From assembly GCA_035554635.1 (NCBI GenBank), contig DATMIB010000120.1:1-12024 (forward strand): a DNA stretch of 12,024 nucleotides. Direction: 5' to 3'. The DNA comes from RPQJ01 sp035554635. GTDB lineage: Bacteria > Pseudomonadota > Gammaproteobacteria > Steroidobacterales > Steroidobacteraceae. Within the stretch, counting starts at the first letter, position 1. Every line of letters begins with the position of its first letter. The translations under genes were made by a program, and so were the position numbers. Below the pieces are notes generated by a model. It ran no database searches and was not told where the DNA came from. It saw only the letters and a list, made by a program, of their open reading frames with translations. Shown here piece after piece: positions 1 to 7,152 of this stretch.

Positions 1-15
1 GTAAAAGCGGCTGAG

Positions 16-21
16 TATAAT
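16..21 (+). promoter_or_regulatory. -10 box of the tRNA-Glu promoter
   Basis: A perfect TATAAT lies 44 bases before the mature tRNA. It is followed by a GC-rich stretch (ACGCGGCC), as is usual for the discriminator of stable-RNA promoters under stringent control. The matching -35 hexamer would fall before base 1, so it cannot be checked. Transcription would start near base 28, giving a leader of about 38 bases. Confidence 0.6.
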
Positions 22-34
22 ACGCGGCCTCCTC

Positions 35-59
35 GGGGCCCGGTAAGTCCAACCGGCCC
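35..59 (+). other. Leader hairpin directly upstream of tRNA-Glu
   Basis: CCGGT (40-44) pairs with ACCGG (52-56) around a 7-base loop. The stem extends by three G-C pairs (36-38 with 57-59) if C39 is bulged, giving about 8 bp. It ends 7 bases before the tRNA 5' end, so it may shape the RNase P substrate. It has no T-run, so it is a poor intrinsic terminator for an upstream gene. The pairing is seen; its role is not known. Confidence 0.35.
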
Positions 60-65
60 GGACAC

Positions 66-141
66 GCTCCCATCGTCTAGAGGCCCAGGACACAGCCCTC
101 TCAAGGCTGGTACGAGGGTTCGAATCCCTCTGGGAGCGCCA
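66..141 (+). tRNA. tRNA-Glu (anticodon CTC), CCA encoded
   Basis: A full cloverleaf can be drawn. The 7-bp acceptor stem GCTCCCA (66-72) pairs with TGGGAGC (131-137), followed by discriminator G138 and an encoded CCA (139-141). The anticodon stem CAGCC (93-97) pairs with GGCTG (105-109) around the loop CTCTCAA. This puts anticodon CTC at 100-102, which reads GAG (glutamate). The T arm carries the GGTTCGAATCC signature (117-127). The TCGTCTAGAGGCC D-arm region is typical of bacterial tRNA-Glu. The gene is 76 bases including CCA. It converges on the minus-strand SRAP gene, which ends 25 bases further on; no integrase gene or attachment repeat is next to it. Confidence 0.97.
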
Positions 142-165
142 TTTCAATCCATCGATCGCAAGTCT

Positions 166-1095
166 TCACGCCGCCACGGCCACGTGCTCGTAATACGGCG
201 CCTGGCGGTCGCTGAGGATCGCCTGCAGTTCTTCCGTTGAGCGCCCCACGGGCCTGAGCCAGGCATCCAGGTGCTCGGGCTTGAGGCTCACGATCATGCG
301 GTCGTGCCCGGCGGCGGCCACCTCCGGCGGCGGCTCGTCGGTCACCGCTGCAAACGAGAGCAGCCGGCGCCCGTCCCGCGGGTCGGTCCACTCGGCGTAG
401 AGGCACGCCACGAACATCGCCTCGGCCGGACGCGGCGTGAAATGCAGGACCTGGTTGCGACCCTCGCGCTGGACGTTCTCGAAAAAGGAATCGGCGAGCA
501 TGACGGCGTGCGTGGTGCCGAACTGGCCACGCCAGAACCGTTCGAGATTGTCCCGGCGCGCGTTGTAGAGGCCCGGCCACTTGCGGTCGGTCGTCGCAGG
601 ATCGCCCGGACGACGAATGTGATAGCGCGCCAGCCGCACCACGCGCCGGTCGCCGCTCTGCAGCACGACGGGCGCGAAGTGCATCGGGAAGATCCGCGCA
701 TCCTCGTCATTGGGTGTGGGGTCGCGCAGCCGATCGAGCCGTGCCAGTGCCCGCGTGGTCTTGTCCGCGGCGATGCGCTTGCTCTCGGCGGCTGACTTGG
801 TCGGTTTCGTGGCCAGCAAACGGTCGGCGTCGGCCGTGCGCTTGCGTAACGCGAACAGCTCGCGCTCGAGCTTCGCGATCTCCGCCGACCGGTGTCGTTC
901 GGCAAGCGTCCCGAGTTCAAGCTCCGCCTCGCTGCGGGGTTGTGCAAACCAGCGGTCGACCGCGCGCGGAATCCGGACGGACGGATCGTGGAGACGAACG
1001 CCGTAGATCTCCTTGAACTGGTCGAAATCCATCTCCGCACCCGTCAATCGCAGGTAGCGGTGATGGGCCGCAACGAGCTGGGCCGAGTAGCACAT
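166..1095 (-). CDS. SRAP-domain protein (YedK/HMCES/DUF159 family), long form with coiled-coil insertion
   Basis: This is a 309-residue SRAP (SOS response-associated peptidase) protein. Members such as YedK and HMCES bond covalently to abasic sites in single-stranded DNA through Cys2 and so shield them from breakage. All four active-site positions are visible: Cys2 in the MCYSAQ start (exposed once Met1 is removed), Asn178 in YNAR, Glu206 in DSFFEN, and His264 in GHDRM. It is about 85 residues longer than E. coli YedK. The extra length is mainly a charged, probably coiled-coil stretch at about residues 53-125 (ELERELFALRKR and neighbours). The usual DG(W/F)(Y/F)EW motif reads DSFFEN, and the YNxAPG motif is not obvious, so it belongs to a divergent subfamily. 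The start at 1095 is fixed by the need for Cys2; an AGGA (1103-1106) lies 7 bases upstream on this strand. It stands alone and is divergent from the dehydrogenase operon. No LexA box was recognised. Confidence 0.9.
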   Translation of the reverse strand: MCYSAQLVAAHHRYLRLTGAEMDFDQFKEIYGVRLHDPSVRIPRAVDRWFAQPRSEAELELGTLAERHRSAEIAKLERELFALRKRTADADRLLATKPTKSAAESKRIAADKTTRALARLDRLRDPTPNDEDARIFPMHFAPVVLQSGDRRVVRLARYHIRRPGDPATTDRKWPGLYNARRDNLERFWRGQFGTTHAVMLADSFFENVQREGRNQVLHFTPRPAEAMFVACLYAEWTDPRDGRRLLSFAAVTDEPPPEVAAAGHDRMIVSLKPEHLDAWLRPVGRSTEELQAILSDRQAPYYEHVAVAA

Positions 1096-1292
1096 GACCC
1101 GATCCTAGCCGCCAGGGACCCGGGTGTCAGGAGCTACGGCGCTCCGGGGCGCCGTCGCAGTGGTGCACGAGTTCCCGACGACCGAACCGGCCAAAAGCAC
1201 TGCACCTACGCCACCGCGCCGTCGCAGCCGACATACCGGACGCACGACGCGGCGTGAACTGGCGCCGCGTAGTCATGGACGAACTTCCCGCA
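1096..1292. promoter_or_regulatory. Divergent intergenic region between the SRAP gene and the dehydrogenase operon
   Basis: This stretch of about 200 bases must hold the promoters of both divergent genes. No convincing -35/-10 pair or sigma-54 site was found by eye. It contains a 12-base exact direct repeat, GCGCCGTCGCAG, at 1149-1160 and 1216-1227 (67 bases start to start). It also has a small hairpin, GGAGC (1130-1134) with GCTCC (1141-1145). Either could bind a regulator of the operon, but this is a guess; GC-rich sequence produces such repeats by chance. Confidence 0.4.
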
Positions 1293-3083
1293 ATGCGCGA
1301 TCCCAAGTCGGCGCTCGCGTGTGCAGCCGCCGCGCTCGTGCTGTGCTTGTCGACGGCTTTCGACTCACGGGCCGCAACCGTCGACGACGGCACATGGACG
1401 ATGCCCGCGCGCGACTACGCGAGCACGCGTTTCAGCCCCTTGACGCAGCTCGACACGCGCAACGTCGCGAAGCTGCAGGTCGAGTTCACGTTCTCGACCG
1501 GCGTCAACCGCGGCCAGGAGGCCGCGCCGATCGTCGTCGACGACACGATGTACCTGGTCACGCCGTTCCCGAACCGGGTGTACGCGCTCGACCTCACGCA
1601 GCCCGGTGCGCCGGTCAAGTGGACCTTCGATCCCAAGGTCGCGCCGGCGGCGCAAGGCGTCGCCTGTTGCGACGTCGTGAATCGCGGCGCCGCCTACGCC
1701 GACGGTCGCATCTTCTTCACCACGCTCGACGGCCAGGCCCTCGCACTCGACGCCGTATCGGGCGCCGAGCAGTGGCGCGTCAAGCTAGCCAACTACAACG
1801 TCGGCGAGACGATCACGATGGCGCCGCTCGTGGTCAAGGGCAAGGTGCTCGTCGGCAATGCGGGCGGGGAACTCGGCGTGCGCGGCTGGCTCGCCGCACT
1901 CGATGCGGACAGCGGGCGCCTGGCGTGGAAGGCTTACAGCACCGGGCCCGATCGCGACGTGCTGATCGGCGCGGCGTTCAAGCCGTTCTACCCGACCGAA
2001 CGCGGCAAGGACCTGGGACAGACGACGTGGCCGCCCGGCGCGTGGCAGACGGGCGGCGGCACGGTCTGGGGCTGGATTTCCTACGATCCCGTACTCGACC
2101 TGATCTTCTACGGCACGGGCAATCCGGGGCCGTGGAACGCCGAAATGCGGCCCGGGGACAACAAGTGGTCTTCCGGCATGTTCGCCCGCGACCCGGACGA
2201 CGGGCAGGCACGCTGGGCCTACCAATTCTCGCCGCACGACCTTTTCGACTACGACGCGATCAACGAAAGCGTGTTGCTCGACCTGCCCTGGGGCGGCAGT
2301 GGCGGGATGCGCAAGGTGCTCGTCCGCCCCGAGCGCAACGGCTTCGTCTACGTCATGGACCGTGCGACGGGCGAAGTGCTCGCGGCGGACCCGTTCGTGC
2401 CGGTGAACTCGATCACGCACATCGACCTCGCGACGGGCCGTGCCGAGTACAACCCCGCCAAGCGCCCGACCACGGGTCGCACGACGCGCGAGATCTGCCC
2501 GGCGGCGCCGGGCGCGAAGGACTGGAACCCCGCCGCGTACTCGAAGCGCACGGGGCTGCTCTACATCCCGCACAACAACCTCTGCATGGACTGGAGTCCG
2601 ACCGAGGTCAGCTACATCGCGGGCACGCCGTACGTCGGCGTCGACACCAAGTTTTACGCCGGGCCCGGTGGCCACCGCGGGCTGTTCACGGCCTGGGACC
2701 CGCTGCGCCGCCGCGTCGCCTGGCAGGTGAAGGAGGACCTGCCCGTGTGGAGCGGCGCCCTCGTGACGGCGGGCGACCTGGTTTTCTACGGCACCATGGA
2801 CGGCTGGTTCAAGGCGCTCGATGCGCGCGACGGCAAGCTGCTGTGGCAGTTCAAGACGGACTCCGGAATCATCGGCCAGCCCGTGAGCTATCGCGGCCCG
2901 GACGGTCGGCAGTATGTCGCGATCCTGTCCGGCGTCGGTGGCTGGTCGGGCGCGATCGTCGTCGCCAACCTCGACGCCCGCGACGAAACGGCCGGTGGCG
3001 GTTTCGCCAACGCGCTGAAGGACCTCAAGCAACGCACGACCGCGGGCGGGACGCTCTATGTCTTCGCGCTGCCTGCGCGCTAG
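1293..3083 (+). CDS. PQQ-dependent methanol/ethanol-family alcohol dehydrogenase, lanthanide (XoxF/ExaF-like) type
   Basis: This periplasmic quinoprotein oxidises an alcohol with PQQ and passes electrons to a cytochrome c. The 596-residue length is normal for the family's eight-bladed propeller. Seen, numbered from the chosen start: a signal peptide (about 1-27, ending DSRA), the vicinal cysteine pair Cys125-Cys126 in GVACCDVVNRG, metal ligand Glu193 in GGELGVRG, Asn277 in GTGNPG, and the catalytic region PHDLFDYD with Asp319 and Asp321. In Ca-dependent MxaF the position of Asp321 is Ala; an Asp there is the accepted mark of lanthanide-dependent enzymes. RNGFVYVMD near 348 and several DxxxGxxxW propeller motifs are also present. 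The substrate cannot be read from sequence. ATG 1293 is chosen because it begins directly with a signal peptide; ATG 1275 and GTG 1254 are in-frame alternatives and none has a clear ribosome site. It is the first gene of the operon, and its last 26 bases overlap the cytochrome gene. Confidence 0.92.
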   Translation: MRDPKSALACAAAALVLCLSTAFDSRAATVDDGTWTMPARDYASTRFSPLTQLDTRNVAKLQVEFTFSTGVNRGQEAAPIVVDDTMYLVTPFPNRVYALDLTQPGAPVKWTFDPKVAPAAQGVACCDVVNRGAAYADGRIFFTTLDGQALALDAVSGAEQWRVKLANYNVGETITMAPLVVKGKVLVGNAGGELGVRGWLAALDADSGRLAWKAYSTGPDRDVLIGAAFKPFYPTERGKDLGQTTWPPGAWQTGGGTVWGWISYDPVLDLIFYGTGNPGPWNAEMRPGDNKWSSGMFARDPDDGQARWAYQFSPHDLFDYDAINESVLLDLPWGGSGGMRKVLVRPERNGFVYVMDRATGEVLAADPFVPVNSITHIDLATGRAEYNPAKRPTTGRTTREICPAAPGAKDWNPAAYSKRTGLLYIPHNNLCMDWSPTEVSYIAGTPYVGVDTKFYAGPGGHRGLFTAWDPLRRRVAWQVKEDLPVWSGALVTAGDLVFYGTMDGWFKALDARDGKLLWQFKTDSGIIGQPVSYRGPDGRQYVAILSGVGGWSGAIVVANLDARDETAGGGFANALKDLKQRTTAGGTLYVFALPAR

Positions 3084-3636
3084 CGTCGGCGCGACCGTCG
3101 TCGCCGCGCTGCTGGCCTGCGGCGTCGCAGGTTGCGATCGCGAGCGCCGCGAGTATCGCGCTGCGCCGGCCGCCCCCGGCTCCGAGCGCCCGCGCCTGAC
3201 GGACCTGCAGCCGGGCGGCACGCTCGCGCAGGCCCCGAGCGCAACCGGTGCGCGTTACGAAGGCAACGCGTACCACATCAACCAGGGCAGTCGCTGGTTC
3301 CGCTCGTTCAACTGCAACGGTTGCCACGGCAACGGCGGCGGCTCGATGGGCCCGGCGCTGATGGACGATCAGTGGCGCTACGGCGGCACCATCGACCAGA
3401 TCCACGCGACGATCCTCGACGGGCGACCGAACGGCATGCCGTCGTGGCGCGGCAAGCTCACCGACCAGCAGGCGTGGGAACTGGCCGCCTACGTGCGCGC
3501 GCTGTCGGGCAACGTCTCGAAGGCCGCCGCACCGAGCCGACGTGAAGGCATGGCGGCCACGCCGCCGCTGACACGCATCAAGCCGCAACCGCCGCAGTCC
3601 TCCGACCCATCGGCCCAGAACCCGCCACCGCCGTGA
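3058..3636 (+). CDS. Class I cytochrome c, predicted lipoprotein, probable electron acceptor of the dehydrogenase
   Basis: This is a 192-residue single-heme cytochrome c. The heme site is Cys86-Asn-Gly-Cys89-His90, and Met127 in NGMPSW is the likely sixth ligand, about 37 residues later, as in class I cytochromes. The N-terminus is a signal sequence with a lipobox, VAGC (Cys26), or possibly LLAC (Cys21), so the protein is probably lipid-anchored and faces the periplasm. The tail after residue 160 is rich in proline and probably disordered. ATG 3058 lies inside the end of the dehydrogenase gene, with a purine-rich GGGCGGGA just before it. The stop shares a GTGA with the next gene, coxB. By position it should carry electrons from the dehydrogenase to the caa3 oxidase, the role XoxG or MxaG plays elsewhere. 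It does not clearly resemble those proteins, so no symbol is given. Confidence 0.88.
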   Translation: MSSRCLRASVGATVVAALLACGVAGCDRERREYRAAPAAPGSERPRLTDLQPGGTLAQAPSATGARYEGNAYHINQGSRWFRSFNCNGCHGNGGGSMGPALMDDQWRYGGTIDQIHATILDGRPNGMPSWRGKLTDQQAWELAAYVRALSGNVSKAAAPSRREGMAATPPLTRIKPQPPQSSDPSAQNPPPP

Positions 3637-4637
3637 ACACACCCGCCCGCCTGCGTGCATGGCTGTTCACCGGCGCCGTGCTGGCGCTGGCGGCCTGCGA
3701 CGGGCCGCAGTCGGCGCTGCTGCCGCGTGCCGAGCAGGCCGAGGCCATCGATCGCGTCTGGCGCGTGATGTTGTGGACCTGCACGGCGCTCTACATAGTC
3801 GTGCTGCTGGCGCTTGCGTACGCCATGTTGCGACGACGTGCCGACAGGCGCCGCGAAGGCATCGCCTCGGACCCGCTGCTGAGAAAGACGCTCGCGGCCT
3901 GGGTGGTCGTGATCGTCGCCTTCCTGACGGCGTTCGTTGCGCTCAGTTACGCCGAGGACCGGCGCATCCGCGGCGGCGAGCCTGACCTCGAAGTGCGCAT
4001 CACCGCGAAACAATGGTGGTGGCAGGTCGAGTACCTCGACGCCGATCCTTCGCGACAGTTCACGACCGCGAACGAACTGCACCTGCCGCGCGATCGCACG
4101 GCACGCATCGAACTGCGCGCCGGCGACGTCATCCACAGCTACTGGGTCCCCGCGCTCGGTGGCAAGGAAGACCTGATCCCGGGCCGCACCAACGCCGTCT
4201 GGGTGACGCCGCGCGAAAACGGCACCTGGCGCGGGCAGTGCGCCGAGTTCTGCGGCTTGCAGCATGCGCACATGGCGCTCGACGTTTTCGTCCACGACGT
4301 CGGGTTCTTCGAGCGCTGGCGTGACACGCAGCTCTACCCGGCGCGTCTGCCCGAGACCGCAACCGCGCGACGTGGCAAGGCCGTCTTCGAGCAGCACGCC
4401 TGCGCCACGTGCCACACGGTGCGCGGCACGACCGCAGGCGGCCGTCTCGGGCCGGACCTGACACACTTTGCCAGTCGCCGTCACCTCGCCGCCGGCCTGC
4501 TGCCGGTCGAGTCGCCGCACCTGCTCGCGTGGATCGAGGATCCGCAACGGCTCAAGCCCGGCGCGCAGATGCCGGCCGTGCCGCTGGCGCCGCAGGACCT
4601 GCTCGCGGTCAACGAATACCTGCTGGGGTTGCGATGA
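3633..4637 (+). CDS. coxB: Cytochrome c oxidase subunit II with fused cytochrome c domain (caa3 type)
   Basis: This 334-residue subunit receives electrons and hands them to subunit I. Order of parts: signal peptide with lipobox LAAC (Cys22), membrane helices at about 47-66 and 88-105, then a periplasmic cupredoxin domain with QWWWQ at 127-131. The CuA ligands are His168 (VIHSYW), Cys203, Glu205, Cys207, His211 and Met214 (CAEFCGLQHAHM). A C-terminal cytochrome c domain has Cys257-Ala-Thr-Cys260-His261 and probable axial Met313 (GAQMP). The fused cytochrome defines the caa3 type. The Glu that normally sits three residues before the Trp opening helix 2 (bovine Glu62, K-channel entrance) is Leu87 here. 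The start is GTG 3633, overlapping the previous stop as GTGA; the end overlaps coxA as ATGA, so coupled translation is likely. Confidence 0.95.
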   Translation: MNTPARLRAWLFTGAVLALAACDGPQSALLPRAEQAEAIDRVWRVMLWTCTALYIVVLLALAYAMLRRRADRRREGIASDPLLRKTLAAWVVVIVAFLTAFVALSYAEDRRIRGGEPDLEVRITAKQWWWQVEYLDADPSRQFTTANELHLPRDRTARIELRAGDVIHSYWVPALGGKEDLIPGRTNAVWVTPRENGTWRGQCAEFCGLQHAHMALDVFVHDVGFFERWRDTQLYPARLPETATARRGKAVFEQHACATCHTVRGTTAGGRLGPDLTHFASRRHLAAGLLPVESPHLLAWIEDPQRLKPGAQMPAVPLAPQDLLAVNEYLLGLR

Positions 4638-6547
4638 CACGCTACGACGATGCCGCCCGTCGTCGCCACCTCGCCGAACTCGAACGCGTGTGGGCCGACC
4701 CGCCCGGCCTGAGGGGCTGGCTCACGACGGTCGACCACAAGCGCGTCGCACGACGTTACATCGTGACCGCGCTCGTGTTCTTCGTGCTGGCCGGGGTGCT
4801 GGCGCTCGCGATGCGCACACAGCTCGCGGTGCCCGAAAACACCGTGCTCGGCCCGGACCTGTACAACCAGGTGTTCTCGATGCACGGCTCGGTGATGATG
4901 TTCCTGTTCGCGGTGCCGGTGATGGAGGCCGTCGCGATCTACATGGTGCCGCTGATGGTCGGCGCCCGGAACATCGCCTTCCCGCGGCTCAATGCATTCA
5001 GCTACTGGGTGTACCTGTTCGGCGGCCTGCTGATCTTCGCGGCGTTCGCGCTGAACATCGGGCCGGAGGCCGGCTGGACCGGCTACACGCCGCTGTCGGG
5101 GCCCGACTTCTCCCCCGGCAAGCGCACCGATTTCTGGGCGCAGATGATCACCTTCACCGAGGTCGCGGCGCTCGCCGTGGCGGTCGAACTGGTCGCGACG
5201 ATCATGATCATGCGCGCGCCCGGCATGACACTCGCGCGGATGCCGCTGTTCGTCTGGTCCATGCTGGTCACGAGCCTGATGGTGATCTTCGCGATGCCGG
5301 CCGTGATGCTGTCGAGCACCTTCCTGATCACCGACCGCCTCATCGGCACGCAGTTCTACAACCCGGCCGAAGGCGGCGACCACCTGCTCTGGCAACACCT
5401 GTTCTGGTTCTTCGGTCACCCCGAGGTCTACATCATCTTCATGCCCGCGCTCGGCATGATCTCGGCGATCGTCGAGACGTACTGCCGGCGACCGGTGTTC
5501 GGTTACACGCCGATGGTGCTCGCGCTGGTGGCGACCGGATTTCTCTCCTTCGGGCTGTGGGTGCACCACATGTTCGCGACCGGTCTGCCGCCCATGGGCA
5601 ACAGCTTCTACACGGCGGCGAGCATGCTGATCGCGGTGCCGAGCGGCATCCAGGTGTTCTGCTGGATCGCCACGATCGCGACCGGCAAGCCGCGGCTCGA
5701 GGTGCCGCTGCTGTTCGTGCTCGGGTTCTTCGCGTTGTTCGTGCTCGGAGGCATGACCGGCGTGATGGTCGCCTCCGTCCCGCTCGACCTGCAGGTGCAC
5801 GACACGTACTTCGTCGTCGCCCACTTCCATTACGTGCTGATCGGCGGGGCCGTCTTCCCGCTGTTCGGCGCGCTCTACATGTGGTTCCCGAAGATCGCCG
5901 GACGCCTGCTCGACGACCGTCTCGGTCGCTGGCAGTTCTGGCTGCTGTTCATCGGCTTCAACGTCACGTTCTTCCCGATGCACTACCTCGGGCTGATCGG
6001 CATGCCGCGGCGCGTCTACACCTACCCCACCGGTCTCGGCTGGGACACGTGGAACCTGCTGTCGAGCGCGGGGGCGTACCTGGTCGCGCTCGGTGCACTG
6101 CTGTTCGTCGTGAATGTCGCACGGGCGCTGCGACGGCCCGCAGACGCGCCCGACGACCCCTGGGGCGGGCCCGATCTTTCGTGGGCCACGTCGTCGCCGC
6201 CACCGGCGTATGAATTCGCACACGTGCACGAAGTGCGCACTCGCACGCCACTCTGGGCCGGACCTGACGGTGAGCCGCAACTCGAGCTGCCGGTCCTGCA
6301 CGGGCTGCGCACGGATCGGCGCGAAGCATTGCTGACCACGCCGATCGACGCCGTGCCCGAATGTCGCTGGGCGATGCCCGACCCGTCGATCTGGCCATTG
6401 CTTGCCGCGCTCTCCCTGACAGTGGCCTTCGTCTGGTCGATCTTCGATCCATGGGGCGTGGTGTGGGGCTCGATCCCGGTCGGGGTCGCGTTGATCGTCT
6501 GGTTCTGGCCGAAGAAATCCGAACCCAGCCTGCAGGCGACAGAATGA
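4634..6547 (+). CDS. coxA: Cytochrome c oxidase subunit I (caa3 type, extended C-terminus) with atypical proton-channel residues
   Basis: This is the catalytic heme-copper subunit that reduces oxygen to water; 637 residues. Heme a ligands are His84 and His399, the heme a3 ligand is His397, and the CuB ligands are His262, His311 and His312. Tyr266 in GHPEVY is the expected cross-linked tyrosine, and Glu264 (type A1) is kept. The channel markers differ: the D-channel Asp in GAPDMAFPR is Asn113 (GARNIAFPR), and the K-channel Lys in VPTGIK is Gln340 (VPSGIQ). D-channel polar positions 178, 179 and 185 are Ala, Ala and Glu instead of Ser, Ser and Asn. After helix 12 a soluble stretch (about 500-583) leads to two extra helices (about 586-603 and 608-625), as in Bacillus CtaD, which fits the short subunit III that follows. 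ATG 4634 forms ATGA with the coxB stop; in-frame sequence upstream is coxB in another frame. The end forms ATGA with coxC. Confidence 0.96.
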   Translation: MTRYDDAARRRHLAELERVWADPPGLRGWLTTVDHKRVARRYIVTALVFFVLAGVLALAMRTQLAVPENTVLGPDLYNQVFSMHGSVMMFLFAVPVMEAVAIYMVPLMVGARNIAFPRLNAFSYWVYLFGGLLIFAAFALNIGPEAGWTGYTPLSGPDFSPGKRTDFWAQMITFTEVAALAVAVELVATIMIMRAPGMTLARMPLFVWSMLVTSLMVIFAMPAVMLSSTFLITDRLIGTQFYNPAEGGDHLLWQHLFWFFGHPEVYIIFMPALGMISAIVETYCRRPVFGYTPMVLALVATGFLSFGLWVHHMFATGLPPMGNSFYTAASMLIAVPSGIQVFCWIATIATGKPRLEVPLLFVLGFFALFVLGGMTGVMVASVPLDLQVHDTYFVVAHFHYVLIGGAVFPLFGALYMWFPKIAGRLLDDRLGRWQFWLLFIGFNVTFFPMHYLGLIGMPRRVYTYPTGLGWDTWNLLSSAGAYLVALGALLFVVNVARALRRPADAPDDPWGGPDLSWATSSPPPAYEFAHVHEVRTRTPLWAGPDGEPQLELPVLHGLRTDRREALLTTPIDAVPECRWAMPDPSIWPLLAALSLTVAFVWSIFDPWGVVWGSIPVGVALIVWFWPKKSEPSLQATE

Positions 6548-7152
6548 ACCGCGTCGAGGTCAAGGCCGGTGACCTGTCGCGTCATCGCGATTACGCGTTC
6601 GGGCCGACGACGCCGGGCTGGTGGGGCGTGATCGGCTTCATCCTGATCGAAGCCACGGCGTTCGTGCTTGCGATCGGCGCGTACTACTACCTGCTCGCGA
6701 ACGAGGCGCGCTGGCCACCGCGCGGCGTCCCGCCGCCGCTGCTGTGGGGCACCGTCTTCATGCTGATCGGGCTGGCGAGCGAACTGCCGAATGCCTGGAT
6801 CAAGAAGCGGGCACAGGCGCTCGACCTGCGGGCCGTGCAGTTCGGGCTCGGCGTCATGACCGTGCTCGGCATCGCGATGCTCGTGGTGCGTGCGCTCGAA
6901 TTCGGCTCGCTCAACGTGCACTGGACGTCGCACGCCTACGGTTCGATCGTCTGGGCGCTGCTGGTACTGCACACCTTCCACACGCTGACCGACGTCGCCG
7001 ACAGCGTCGTGCTCTGGGTGTTCACGCTCGTGCACACGGTCGACGGACGCAAGTTCTCCGACGTCGCCGACAACGCGTTCTACTGGCACTTCATCGTCTG
7101 GAGCTGGGTCGTGCTCTACGTCGTCGTCTATTGGACACCGCGGTGGCTATGA
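6544..7152 (+). CDS. coxC: Cytochrome c oxidase subunit III, short five-helix form
   Basis: At 202 residues this is shorter than the seven-helix mitochondrial-type subunit III (about 260), matching the five-helix form of Bacillus caa3 oxidases; the missing first two helices correspond to the extra helices at the end of coxA. Hydrophobic segments lie at about 27-51, 66-83, 98-117, 132-163 (with the short HTFHTLTD turn) and 178-197. Family marks are Glu36 in GFILIEATAF, the His pair in LHTFHTLTD (143, 146), and WHFIVWSWV near the end. ATG 6544 overlaps the coxA stop as ATGA, and the stop overlaps the next gene as ATGA. Subunit III does not bind redox cofactors; it stabilises subunit I and, in A1 oxidases, supports proton uptake through the D channel. 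That makes its retention beside a coxA with altered D-channel residues worth noting. Confidence 0.93.
   Translation: MNRVEVKAGDLSRHRDYAFGPTTPGWWGVIGFILIEATAFVLAIGAYYYLLANEARWPPRGVPPPLLWGTVFMLIGLASELPNAWIKKRAQALDLRAVQFGLGVMTVLGIAMLVVRALEFGSLNVHWTSHAYGSIVWALLVLHTFHTLTDVADSVVLWVFTLVHTVDGRKFSDVADNAFYWHFIVWSWVVLYVVVYWTPRWL

Noticed and set aside
66..141. tRNA-Glu as an integration site of a mobile element
   Set aside because: No integrase, no second copy of the tRNA 3' end and no change of composition is visible in the window.
142..165. Terminator between the tRNA and the converging SRAP gene
   Set aside because: The 24 bases contain only the short palindromes ATCGAT and CGATCG and no stem with a T-run.
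1124..3199. Long plus-strand open frame over the dehydrogenase gene
   Set aside because: It is an Arg-rich shadow frame of a GC-rich gene, with no recognisable domain.
4409..4633. In-frame extension of coxA by 75 codons upstream of ATG 4634
   Set aside because: It lies wholly inside coxB in another frame, and the ATGA overlap at 4634 matches the other starts in the operon.
4481..6301. Long minus-strand open frame opposite coxA
   Set aside because: His/Arg/Glu-rich composition and exact antisense position to a conserved oxidase gene mark it as a codon-bias artefact. The same applies to the minus-strand frames over 1785-3221 and 9629-11542.
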